DNA from: Climacium dendroides
Taxonomy: Eukaryota; Streptophyta; Bryopsida; Hypnales; Climaciaceae
Reading direction: 5' to 3'
Assembly: GCA_950106755.1 (NCBI GenBank)
Contig: OX467087.1
Coordinates: forward strand, 22,696,047 to 22,760,046
Length of the DNA: 64,000 bases
A program made the position numbers and the translations under genes. Under the pieces are notes generated by a model that did no database searches, had not been told where the DNA came from, and was given only the letters and a program-made list of their open reading frames with translations. Position 1 is the stretch's first letter. Each line of letters opens with the position of its first letter. Of the stretch, positions 9,831-22,514 are shown in pieces.

Positions 9831-12800
9831 TAGCACCGTAGGGGGGGATGTAATTCTGTGTAGGAGGTGATTTACAATGATTAATTATCGCAATGGTGGC
9901 GCCTTATGATTGACTACAAGACTCTCGACATTGTAACCAACCTTTGGTAAAAAATAGGAAGGTCTATATAGCAATTATAGATGGAACAAGATCTTAAGCT
10001 AAAAAACTAATAGTGATTATGTTTCTAGAAATAAGAATATGAAAAATTATAGAAATCCTATTAACTCTATTTTTGCATATGGAAAAAATTTCCTGCTATT
10101 GAAACCTACTAAGTAGATATGTGTGTTTGCATAAGGGATTAAAAATGGGTTGCCTCCCTTAGTAGTTGTTTTTAGAGCACGGTCACTTCTAGAGCACATT
10201 GCTTTAATCCCTAAAGGGATCAAATACCATTTTTGGGCAGTATAACAATTTTAGGTAGCTCACAACAAGAGGAATTTTTTTATTTGAAATTTTCACAAAA
10301 AATGTACCTGAGGAATAGCTTCAAGGCCCAACAATTTTCATGACTTTTGACTACATGGTTAAAAAGTTACTTTATGATATGTAATTTTCATTGATCTTTG
10401 GGTAGCTTAAAAAATCCTTAAAGTCACTTTCTTAAGAAATAAAAAATTTAAATTGGTTCTCTAGATTTATATAGATGTGGCAAGCTTTGAATCATTCCAT
10501 TGTAAATAACGGGATGAAAGTTATGAAGAGCTTTAGTTTGCAGGTAGTTTTTTAAAAATTACTCTAAAACAAACTCTAAATTCTTTTATTTAACTCAATT
10601 TTCAATATTTTTGAAAAAATATAAAAACATTAGGTGTAGATTTTTTATTACAACATTAAAACCACTGGGATTGGCATTTTTCAATTCCATAACTAAACTC
10701 TTCACAATTTAGTATTTTGAATCATTCTCTATTTATTTCTACTTACTATTTTTTTTCCTATATGTTGTACAATTCCAAATGATCTAAATTTTTTGAAGCA
10801 TGTAGCCAACTTACCTTGAAGAATGGATTCAAAGAAGAATCACCATTTTGGACATTTTTTCATACAAATATGAGCTTGTGAAGTGCAATTTCTTGTTTTT
10901 TTGCAAGGCCAAAAAAAGGATTTTTGTCAATTTAAAAGCTCATATCTTGCAATTCACGTAGTGGAAATTTCTGGAAATTTTCCCACATCTATTGAAATGA
11001 GCGTACTACAAGATCCTACGATTACATGTGTTTAAAAATACTTTTTCGTACTTGTACTAAAAATGGCAATTTGGGAGTGTTTTTGGTGAAAACATAGTAA
11101 AAAAACTTTAGGGATTAAATTAATTTCATGAGAAGGGGTAGTATGTCTATAGGGGTGACAATTTAGTTACAAATTTTGAAAAATTTGCAAGGGTGTAAAC
11201 TTAGGACTTTGTATGGTTTGGAGTGGATTTTTGTATTATTATGGAAATAATATTTTATTTATTTTAATTATCTCAACTAATAAGTAGATGGAGAGAAACT
11301 CGTCCTTAGTTTGAGCAATATTGTCACAAAATAGCGTATATTGTAAGTATATTGTAAATAAGATGGAGTGGATAAATTTGTAATTTCTTTGGTAACTTCA
11401 AATTAGAGGATAGATTATGTACTCGACTTGTGTGTCTACTTTTCCTAACCATCGATGCTTGTGGTTTTAATAACTCCAAGGTCATATTGTATCTTTAAGT
11501 GTTGCAACAATTTCTTTTGAGTCCTTTTTGTAAAGATGAAATTTCATCTTTAAAATTTTCTTTTAAAACATAATGCACAACTTATGCATCTTGAGGATTT
11601 TGATATTAGAGTTACCCTAAAAGTCTTGAACATCATCCTCTTTTTGGTCCTTATTAGCTTGATTTTAATTTTAGATGGTATTTGAATTTTTAATCAACAT
11701 GTATTAGGGAAGGGAAAGAAACCAAAGTGTTAATTTATATTCAATCCTCTCTTTTTTGCAATTGTAGGATCTTAAAAACCATACCTTTGTTATTTCAAAA
11801 ATGAATTTTAAAATGATCCTCATTTTTTGCAATGACTTCCCTAAATCAAAACCCTTCTTACATATTTTCACCCAATAATTAAAATAGATTGAATAAAGTT
11901 TTTTCTTTGAAGATATAAATCTATAATACAAGATAGTAATATTTTGTTTATTGAAATTTTATCTTTTGAAAAAATTGAGAAAAAAACATAAATATCTTAC
12001 CAAAAACTTATTTCTTTTGCAAAGAGGCTTGTTCAAAAGTTAAAAGTATATTTTATTCAGCACGAATTTTTTTAGTTACAAATAAAATGGATCTAAATAA
12101 AACCATTTTATGAAATTCTCATAGATGGAGGAGGAGAAGATGTAAAGGTAAAATAAAATTTGAATTCAAATAATTTTAATGAACTTTCTACCATAGTTGG
12201 CAAACTATGTACAAATTATCATCATACTAATAAAATCACAAGTCCCTTTGTAATATCACAAATGCTACCATTAATACTAGGGGCTTGTGCTTGCTATGCT
12301 ACACATTCATTGTATCACATATTAGTAAAATGTTGATGTATTTGAATAGAATGCATGATAATGATTTCAATAAATCTTTAAAATAATTATTTTAATTATT
12401 TTATAAAAATATTTTCAATCATGCATATATAGAAATCATATTTTCATACAATGTGATATTACTGAAATAGAGTAGCAGTTCACAATCACCTTTGTAATAT
12501 CACTTTTTACGAAGGATGATATTATAGATATAATATAGTCGTTGCAATTGAGGTGATATTAAAGAGGATCAATATGGTGATATTATAAAGGTAGCAATTC
12601 CATTGCTTTTCTTGGCTTTATACTTCTTTTGCATTTCTATGATTTTGTGCTTTTGTGAGCTTTGAGCTTCTGATTTCAATTTTCTATTACTAGTACCAAA
12701 TGATTTGAGAAATTTATTAGATTGAACCGACTTTGGATTTCACAACAATTAAATTGTTCACAAAGCTTTTTGAGATTTACAAGTTTTTTCTTTAAATTCT

Positions 12801-13740
12801 TCTATTTGGGTTGCCATTGTTGTAACAATTGAGTCAAATTTCTAATGCATTCTAATGTATGTGTATCTTTTAACGTATTCATCATTGCACGTATTTCATT
12901 CATCATTCATTAAATTTCTATTATTTATTTCAGTATATGCTTATTTATTTAAAAAATTATATGAAGATTTTAGTGATTTTTATCTAAAGATTTATTGAAA
13001 TTCTTGCTTTGTATTCTATCTAATACATAAAAATTCTAATGAAATTCTAATGGTGAATGCGTAGCATAGCAAGCGCCAACTGCTATTCTTTTACACTAAA
13101 ATTTGGGAACAAAAATCATCACATATCTTCTAAATGTAAATTTATTTTGATTATGGTCTTTATTTGATATGAAGTATACATCCCAAGCTATAAAAAGTGG
13201 CTTCAATATAAATTCAAGTTGTAACATAAATTCCATTATATTCGATTCAATACTAGCGTTGTTGAATCCATCAAAATTTTCCTAATGCATCTGTAACCAA
13301 TATTTTTTAAATTTTTGTTATATTTTATAAGATTTTGAATATATTTATGCAAAAAATATTATAAAATTGATTAGAATGGATCTCAGTTGGTATATTAGAG
13401 CAAGTGAGGTGGAGTCAATGATGCTATGGTTTGAAATCAATTAAGGTAGCAGCATCCATAATCCTCATTGTATCTATAACCATCTCTTCTAAAATCTTGG
13501 AAAGTTTTGTGAAGACAAGGATGTATTACATCTGAATATCAGTCCCTAGTGTTGGTATCAGGTACATTTCTAGTTGGCTCTTTAAAAATTCACAACTTAT
13601 ATTCACAGTGTCCAAATAAAACATTTGAAAGTGCATAGGAATTTTTTTCCACTTGTTAGTAAGGGTCCAATAGTTTGTTGGATGTCTATCAATAGACATT
13701 ATATCCAAAATCCTTAAATTCACATTTATGGGTATTGCTA
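9831..13740. other. AT-rich repeat desert, no gene seen
   Basis: This holds the plus-strand partner (10260-10760) of the inverted repeat at 300-830. At 10900-11100 is a second decayed segment whose phrases recur near 17330-17460 and, inverted, near 46490-46680. No frame longer than about 75 codons appears and none is convincing. The stretch 12230-12600 repeats 'gtgatatta' and 'aatatcac' phrases without clear structure. Confidence 0.5.
10260..10760 (+). repeat. Dispersed repeat, partner of 300-830
   Basis: Inverted partner of the segment at 300-830, separated by about 9.4 kb. Identity is patchy but the order of blocks is kept across about 500 bp. Confidence 0.6.
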
Positions 13741-13744
13741 CCTT

Positions 13745-14345
13745 AACCTCTAAAGGATTGTTTGTCCCCTTGGGGGACAATTTGGGTCCGGGTAGGTTCC
13801 TATTGTCTCAATTTGTAGTGAATGTTCTTGAGCTTTTTCGAGGTTGTGGAGTTTGCCAAGAGCTTTGTGAAGAAGGTAAGACAGCCCATTGCGGTCAAAT
13901 GACCCATTGTGGTTGCCTAAGAAATGACCCATTGTGGTTTTTTTCCAGGATGTGGGATGTGGGCAACAATGCATGTCTTACATGGCAGCAATGGAGTGAA
14001 CACTGACCTCATTAGGAACTTTTGAGTTTTCAGTGTGAAGTCCATTGTAAAAATTGACTTTTTTGGCCTTCTGTAATAGAAAGTATTTTGACTGCTTTAG
14101 GCAGTAAGATGAGCATTACAGATTCAGATTTTAGTGGTCTTAAGGTAGTCTACAGACTCCTTTGGGCTCAATGCTTCAGAAATTTCTAACAAATTCATAC
14201 TTTGTCAAAAAAAAAAAAAATTCAATTGCACTTGCTGTTTCTCACACTTGTACTAATGTAAGAAGAAAATTGAAAAATTTCAGCAACAAGATGATGCCAA
14301 ACTCCTCATTCTGACCACAACGGGCTAGTTTACCTTATGTATACA
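13745..14345 (+). repeat. Dispersed repeat R2 with internal hairpin and poly-A
   Basis: The part at about 13890-14345 is the reverse complement of 52125-52545, and 13745-13870 matches 58970-59100 on the same strand. It contains a short hairpin (TTGTCCCC, loop, GGGGACAA, 13762-13780), two direct 'gacccattgtggtt' phrases and an A14 run near 14207-14220. A mobile or retroposed origin is likely from recurrence alone; I see no reverse-transcriptase or transposase motif. Confidence 0.6.
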
Positions 14346-15677
14346 AATTGTGCGCTCCAATTCTTACTATTTATCAAAAAAATCTATAAATCTACAAATA
14401 ACTTAAAAGCAAAGTAGAAATAAGATGTGATTTTGGATAGAATGAATTTTATATATAAATTTAATAGTATATAAAAATGATTGAATATTAAATTCAATTT
14501 AAAAAATTAGGTTCAATTTGGCTATTGAATTGTAACAATTTCAATTTCATGCTTAATGTATACGAGACATTAATTTTATTTGAGAAAATTAATTTTACTA
14601 TATTTTAAAATATATGTACTCTAGGTTCCCTATATTCTATTGCTAAAAATGATAAATTGATAAAATTTAATATAAAAATTTGTAATTGTTGTTGGACCAA
14701 ACACCTTCATAGTCTAATGGTTAAACTAAAATTTATCTTAAAATTTAGGATATGAAGCTTGATTTGAAAATAGAATAAGGCTAATGTATGAATCATTTTC
14801 CAGATCTTAGCCTCCAAAGTTTGAAGGCCAAATTTTTTCTCTCTTCAAAACCATTAAAAACTACCATTTCTAATGCAAAAAAAAGTTTAAAAATTATTTT
14901 TTGCATATTTGATTGTTGATAGGCTCTAAATTAGTTTTTCTTTTGCATGTCAATTCTTCCAATTTGGGGGTTTTAGTTTTCTTTTTTAAAATATTCAACA
15001 TGGTATTGTGATGCAATTTAGTTACTTTTGCATATTCAAGTTGGTTTTTGACTTAGATAATGACCCTTATTGGTAATTCAAGTATTGACTGCTAGGTAGG
15101 ATTGAATTCCAATTGGAATCCATTTGCACCACGATTTGGTAGTTTTGATAATTGTTTCTAAGTTGAAAGCTCCCCATTGTAAGAGAATATGCGAGTCCAA
15201 TCTAAAGTTGTTTGTTTGTATCTGTTGATGATTAATAGAAAAAGTTGCCTAATTAGATTTGTCTTTGCATTTGATATTTATGAACTTGTTAAAGTCTTTG
15301 ATAGGGTGTGAAATTTGTGTGTTTGCGTCAAGTGTGTTTATGTATCGAAATTTATATGTCTTGTAGAGAAAGAACATGTTGTCAATAAAAAATTTAAAAT
15401 ATCTTGTTGTGGAATCTTTGTGTTTTGAATGTCATGTAATCTAGCAGCTTTGCAAAGGAAACATCTTGTTTTTCATAAACAAGCAAGTAGCTATTGATTT
15501 TCACTAGCAACATGTAGCCCTTAATATCTATTGAACAATTGACCCTTCCAAATTTATGAACTAAAGTAGCCCTTCTACATGCCATAACAATAAGTGGCCT
15601 TTCACCTCCTATTAACAAATATTCTAAAATTCATTATGAAAAATGCATACAATGTTGTTATAATATAATTGTTATAA

Positions 15678-15682
<5 letters not shown>

Positions 15683-15719
<37 letters not shown>
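15683..15719. repeat. (AT)n microsatellite
   Basis: An uninterrupted AT dinucleotide run of about 18 units in AT-rich DNA. Confidence 0.9.
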
Positions 15720-15722
<3 letters not shown>

Positions 15723-17059
15723 TCAAAAATTCTACATTATTTTCAACTAGAAATGTTGTACACCTACAATGTTCTTGATTATGATCTTCAATTCAAATTT
15801 CACCTATATGAATAGAAAGATCTTTACTTCTTAATCTTAATATTGCATGCTCGGAACATTAATATCTATTTTAGTATGATTCTTGCACTAAACAAACGAT
15901 GCAATTGAATCCTATCCTACATTAATAATTTTTTATCAAATTATTACTTTTTTGGATTTTAATTTAGTTGATTATTCTTTAAAAACTGCTTTTAGCAATT
16001 CAAAAAAGATGTTTATGATTTTTCTATTCAAGATTTTTTTGAAGGGAGTCTTTTGCAAATCTTGATTATTTAATGTCAAGGACTTTTAGAGATGAGCTTC
16101 AATTACATTGAATCTTGGTGGATAAATCACATTGGAATTCCATCTATAAATTTGTTGAATAGATTTTTGAAATCCATAAATAGAATTTGGTTATATGTCA
16201 TGTCCTTTAGCTTCATATTTATTTCAAACCTAAATTTTAGATTTGATTTATCAAAAGAGGATTAAAATACTTCAATTCACTTTCAAAATTTTAACCTTCT
16301 ACAGATCAAGCATTATAATCTTTCAATCCATATATATTTTAACCCTCTAGTGATTTATTGTTGTGTTTACTTTTCCTAAGGGAATTTTTACAAGTCTAAT
16401 TTGAGATTATACAATTATAATTTTAAAAATGATAAAAAATGATAAATCTTTGACTTTTTGCTTATTTTAGAACAAAGTCCAAGATGTTCTAAATAGGACT
16501 CAAGCATTTAAGTGTTGTTCAAATATAGATCCGAATTTCAACAAGTTTAAATTAGGGGCCCGACTATGGTGATTCTTTTTGAAATTCATAATCAAGTCAC
16601 TAAGTTCTTATATTCAAAGGTAGCAATACCTAAAAGCAACAATATAAGAGTTTAACCCCTAAAATTCCATTTTCCTTCAAGGAACAAAATGGATTTTCAT
16701 AGTCTTAGTTTTAAAATAGGAAAAAAATATAATTTTTATTTCAATAAATGCCTAGGAGCAAAAGTTATACCATCCTAAATCCAAAATGGCATGTTCATTG
16801 GGTAACACAAAAAGAATCATCAAATGTCAAAATAAAATTTTCAAATTTTGTTTTTCATAGGAAGTATTTTGTCTACATTAGAAGATTTCATTCATTCTAT
16901 TAGGACAAGTGATGAGAAAGTTATGGACAATCTTGTTTTTCAAACAATTTAAGCATCTCCTTGATAAAATAACTCATAGGATTAATTTTCAACACAATTT
17001 TTCCAATTTTTCCAATTTCTTTTATAGGACTTAGTTTTCTTGTTAGAAAAATTTCTCCA

Positions 17060-17300
17060 TTGGAATTATTGTGCTTCAATTCCATCTTAGAGCTATTAAC
17101 AATCCCCCCCCTTCAATCTCTTCCCTATTTCTACTTAACAATTTTTTAAAGAATTAAAAAATTTTCCATACTTTCAACTCAATTTTTCAATATAAAAAAT
17201 TCTAAGTTCAATAGTGGTAGTGCAAAATTGTTGAGCTAAGAAGATCCAAAGTCTTAAAATCTAGGAAGGCAAGGTGCTAAAAAATTAGTTGTCTTCGTTT
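17060..17300 (+). repeat. Dispersed repeat family R1, copy
   Basis: This is the clearest R1 copy. In order it has TCCATCTTAGAGCTATTAAC, a C-run, TTTCTACTTAACAATTTTTT, then 'ctcaatttttcaatataaaaaa'. The same order is seen at 1840-2110 and 35920-36060 and inverted at 35400-35620 and 46870-47050. Confidence 0.65.
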
Positions 17301-19231
17301 CAAATGCAAACATATCTTGCAATCCATGCAATCCATGTTTTTGAAATTTCTTCCACACACTCTAACACTAGTGCACTGCAAGATCTAATGGTTGAATATG
17401 CAAAAAAAAAGTTCTAAAGATTTTTACACTTTGCAATTGAAATGATAGTTCTGAGTAGAATTTGATGAAAAAAAGGTTTTGAAACTTTTGGCATAAGTTA
17501 AGTATTTTTTTGTGAAGACACGTAATGGATTTTTTTAATTCAAATAGATTAGCAAACTATAGTAGAAAATGTTGCAAGTAGAATTTGAATTTTTTGTTAC
17601 TTCAAACATATGTATAAATTATCAAAAACAACTTGCTCCAAGCCCATACAAAGGATCATAGACTCACTAGGAAACAACGCATTTGAAACCTTAAAGCAAC
17701 AAAGAGTGATGCATGAATAAAGACAACCATGAATAACCATTTTACTAATCTGTTCAAATCTTAAGTAAGAGACTTGACAGTTTCACATGCAAATTTGGTT
17801 TGCTATGAGGCAAAAAATAGGTGATCATTTTTGTCACTTGTTGCTTCAAAGTATTGCTACTTTACAAGGTAGATGGAAACCATTGAAAACTATTCAAGAA
17901 GAGAAGTTGGATAGGTAATTATAACCACTATAGCTCTGTATTGATCTATCTGAGCATGCTCTTTCTAAAATAATCTTTCATTGCCGTAGGAGAAGTCAGA
18001 GAATCCAATACTAGTACAATTATAATATTGCAATGACATGTGTATTAGGAAATCTCATGATAAAGGAGAGCTATTTATTATACTATATACATGGTGTCAT
18101 GACTCTTGTCACAAAATCTATCACATTTTCGTCCCGAAGAAATACTATTCAATTATTTCATGTGACATTCAGGATGAAAACCTAAACACAAGACAAGAGT
18201 CTTATGATCGAACCCTAAAACCTTGAACTTGAGCTCCATGTTGTTTGCTACTCGTTCTAGAATGCATTCTTCATGTCGAGTGCAAATCTTGTCACCATTC
18301 ACTAGTACAAACATACAAACATCTGGATTCATCACAAACAAACTCCATGGCAAAAGGACTCATTATTAGGATTGTTAAGTTATGAGTTATTTGTTAGAAC
18401 CATAACCAAATTCCCAGAGAAGAAAGACTATCGTAACATTCTTAAACAAGCGACTAGAGGTAGAATAATTTTCAGTTGCCAGACTCTAAACTGTAATCAA
18501 ATAAGAAGCAGCAAACTACTCCTGAGTGGTTCAACGACATTGCTCATCAAAGTCACCTCATCAGCCTTCGAAATGGTCACCTCTGAATAAGAAAATTAAC
18601 ATGGTCTGTCGAGAACTTCGCAGATTGTTTTAAGGGCAACTAATAGAAATCATTGAAGTGAAGTCTGAAATGCACAGAATACAAGATGCCGGAGTGTGGA
18701 TCTAGGAAAAAAAACTGCCATCTTTGAAAATCTCACGCATAGATAACTCTTCGAACGTCAATTATTAGCATCTTTTGTACAAAACCATCAGTGAGTCATC
18801 TCTCTTCACCTACAAAAGACCATTGAAGGATTGCTCGTTTTAAAATGCCCATGTGGTCTCGCACATTGTGAAGTATATAATTTAAAATTCTATGTCACAA
18901 AAACAAGTGAATAACATTGTATCTGCTGCTAAAAAATGAAAAGAAATTGTAGTAACAGTAGTCCCCATATGACCTACTCAAAAATGCTCCATCATAACTA
19001 CTATTAGGTTTGATTTGCGCTTCTTGTTAGCGTTACCAATGGAACCAAACCTTCCAGCAATTCGAGGACCTATCTGTGGATTTCTAACTTCCATTCTGGA
19101 CCTTAATATAAACAATAAAGAGTCTTTAGTGAAACCTGATTGCATTCTAACTCTTTGATTCCTCAACTGATGGAACAGTCCAACATGTGAACTCATGTAG
19201 GCTCCAAAAATGTTTTCTCATGGAATCCCAA

Positions 19232-19570
19232 TTCAGCAATTGGTAACTCTGCTAATTCAGTGTGGAAACCAGGGCAAACAGAAATAGCAACTGCGCTACT
19301 AGAGTCTGCCTGTGTCCTTTTTGGAGTGCATCATAGTTCGGCAAATTGGACATTGAAAACTTTGTTAAGATCAATGAAAACACAACAAGGCAAGCAGAAC
19401 AAGCGACGATGTTACGAGAGCCGCTGTCGGTTCTGCAGCGCATCGTAGTTTGGCAAGTGATAACTTTGCTAATATCAATTAGGAAACCAAGGCAAATAGA
19501 TCAAACACAACTAAACTATGCTGCGAGAGATTGTCCCTGTTGCACCTGTAATGGGTTTGCAGGGTGCAGC
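19232..19570. repeat. Three diverged tandem copies of a ~110-bp unit
   Basis: Units start at 19232, 19337 and 19449 (spacing 105 and 112 bp), each with a 'ttyggcaa' start, a 'taactttgctaat' segment, a 'ggaaaccaaggcaaa' segment and an end close to 'gcatcatag'. Copies are clearly related but only moderately similar. No continuous frame spans the array. It is GC-richer than its surroundings, so it may be a gene or promoter relic. Confidence 0.55.
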
Positions 19571-22514
19571 AACAATTTTAGAGGCTTCGAAGCTTAATTT
19601 ATGGTGCAGAACGTTGCTAGAGCTCTAGAACTAGCGATGTCATGTAATGTGTTTCTTAGTAGGAACCAAACTTAGTGCCCGATTTTTGAGTACCAATGAG
19701 CAGTGTGCATAAAAACCTAAGCACACTTTCTCACTTCACCGAAGATATCGCTTGTGTTGTCAATGCCTCCTCCTCTTGATCAAAAGCCAATAAAATGGAA
19801 CCTTGTCAAAGCCATCAAGTCTTGTTACTACTTTGTCATAGAGCAATGGTGTGAATCTGCAAATCATTGCAAAGGAAAAGCTCCAATGATGCTAGTGTGT
19901 GAGCATGAAAATGCGAGCATGTGAGCCTTGAGTATAGGTATAAGTAAATATTTTGCAACCAATGAAGGTGCTTTTAATATAAACATCTATAATATAGGTA
20001 TCTATAACATAATCACATTATAATCATGGAAGGTTTTTATAATATAGACACCTATGATATAAGTGTTTAGTCTTTTAGGCTTATGGACTCATGTTCTTGG
20101 GCTCATATAATAACAATCCCTGAAAAACCTCCACAGAACAAACTGATCAAGAATGTTCCAGATAATTATTTTGCATGAGCATTAGGTTTTGAACATATTA
20201 GAATTGCTCCACACAAGACATCTTATGGATATGATAATTGAATGAGGGCTGGGTTGTAATGGGTTTTTGCAAATGAGAAGAAGGTTTCATTGCAAAAGAG
20301 TGAGCAACCAAATCCAAAGAGTCTTTATCTCCAAGGCTAGGAGATCCAAAACACAATAAATCAAAGGTTAAGAAAATACAATCAAAACTAAGTGGAAGGG
20401 GATTATAGAACATGAAGGCCATTAGGCCTTTGAATGGGTTGTTTGGAGGAAAGCAATTGTGGGTGTGTAGTGCAAAAGGTGTCTCTATTTGGAGTAGTAA
20501 GTAGGCTTTGAAATTTTAGAACCAATAAAAGCCCTTAAGTACATACACACACCTGCACTTGCGAGGTATGCACTCATAGAAGACAACCTTGTTATTTGAC
20601 ACAATCACCTCTGAGCTAAATCAAGATCGTCAGATCTTGGGGCCATATAATACTCTCAAAAGAGGATGGGAGGATGGGATTAAAACTCAAAATTATTATT
20701 TTTTTCTTTAGAAAATTGGTTTCAATGATTGGTAGATGTCAAGAATAAAAACATATTATAAAATTATTATTTTTCTATAAGAATTGTTGCTTTTGAATAA
20801 ATAATAAATAATCATGCAAAAAAATTGGCTTATATTTATAGAACAATTTTTCACTAACATGATTCTATGGCTAAATAATTTGTAGCACGTAAATGTAATC
20901 AATTTGAAAAAGCAATTGAAATTTTATATTTACAAATGTGTCCTTGACATGTTTGTATCTTCAATTAAATGCATTGTTTTGGAAATAATTTTTTTATAAA
21001 TTAGCTGATGGATAAGAATATCAATTGCAAGATTATACTAGAGGCAATAGTAAATAAGTCCATGCATATCTAATATATTATTCTTAAATTGCTTAGTAGC
21101 AACAACAAAACAAGTTCAATTGTTAATAAACGTCGGCCAATTTTTTGAAGCTAGGATGGTGGTAGTTATATTTTTTTGTAGCCAATAGTGTAACTTATTA
21201 GCAAATTGTAATTATTTAATATCTTTTTTTAAATAGAATAAAAAACTTACCAAAAATTGCAAGAATCTCATAAATAGAGACCAGAGGTAGTCTAGATTTT
21301 CAAACTTGTGAAGATGCATTATAAATGCAATGTTGTAGAATAATTCAATGATGACTTTCAAATAATAATTGTAAAATATGATTTATAGATCATATGATTA
21401 GATGAACTAGTACACAAATCACTATTTTGAAATAAAGTTTGAAGCTTAAAATTAAAAAGTCCTAAAATCAAATGGGGATTGAATATTTGTAATTTTCACA
21501 ATAATTTTTTCCTTGAAATTCAAAATATTAAGTTGTAATCATAGTGATTTTAAAGATCCTAATTTTACTTTTTTATTCAAGTCATTTTTAAAAGGTCATT
21601 TTTAACTTAAAAAGTTAATTTTTAAGGCTAGACCTAGCAATACCTATTGGATAATAGAATATTTTCATATCAAAGTATTCAAATTCAACATCATACAAAC
21701 CTTAAAGAACTAATACAAGAACTTTAAAAAATTGAATGGATGAAAAAATGCATTTTTGTATGCTTGAGATGTGTTTGTATTCTTTTGTTGATCAAAATTT
21801 GGATGCATGGTTCTTTAGGGGTTAAAGGATAAATATTTGGTTGATCACTTTGTTACTAGAATTAATAATAAATTCTATTTTTTTAAAGACTAATTGGATT
21901 AAATAATTTTTTCAAGATTCAATAAAAATAATATGTTCTAATAATAGAAAATTTTTCTAGATGCTAATTTGGATGCTTTTAGGTTAGGATCATTGTAAAT
22001 ACATATATAGAATTTGTTATTTTTAACATTTGAGTTCTTTTGACGTTGACATGAATTCTAACTCACGTCAATAAACGAAAGAAAGTAAAAGATTAGATTT
22101 TTAAAGTATCATTTATTTTTCTACGAGAATTTTTTTAACAATTAGGCTATATTGAATATTAAAAAAATTAAAGTGATCATATAGTATTTTAATTTGTAAA
22201 TAAATTAATGAAAAAACTATCAAAATTTTAGGAATTTTTTTTCATGACATTAAGTGTGGATTACATTTTTATATTCTATATTTTTAGAACATATAATAAT
22301 AATACTTATGTGATATTAATATTCATTAGTAAAAAAGAACTATTATTCTTGAATTTAACTCAATATCTATAAATAAACATTAATTTGTACAAATATAATT
22401 ATATAATCTCAGTCTTTTTGTAATTATTATTATTACTATTTTTTATTTTTTTTCAAATATATATTCATTATAATAGTTTATTGAATTTTTCTCAAATATA
22501 TCTTACATAGAATT
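19571..22514. other. AT-rich region upstream of gene 2, no gene seen
   Basis: No credible frame. The last 1 kb (21500-22514) is extremely AT-rich, with several TATATA-like strings (for example 22456-22464) that could serve the gene starting at 22515, but so many occur that none can be singled out. Confidence 0.4.

Larger units (their letters stand above)
14346..19231. other. AT-rich intergenic DNA, no gene seen
   Basis: Decayed sequence with an R1 copy at 17060-17300 and an (AT)n tract at 15683-15719. At about 17940-19230 composition becomes less AT-rich, but no frame exceeds about 72 codons and no exon pattern emerges. At 14713-14730 is a tRNA-like A-box phrase that I do not accept as a tRNA. 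Confidence 0.45.

Noticed and set aside
14705..14795. tRNA-like A box (TAGTCTAATGGTTAAAC) with a weak B-box-like phrase
   Set aside because: The B box lacks the GTTCNANNC core and no cloverleaf forms. At most a decayed SINE head; recurrence was not established.
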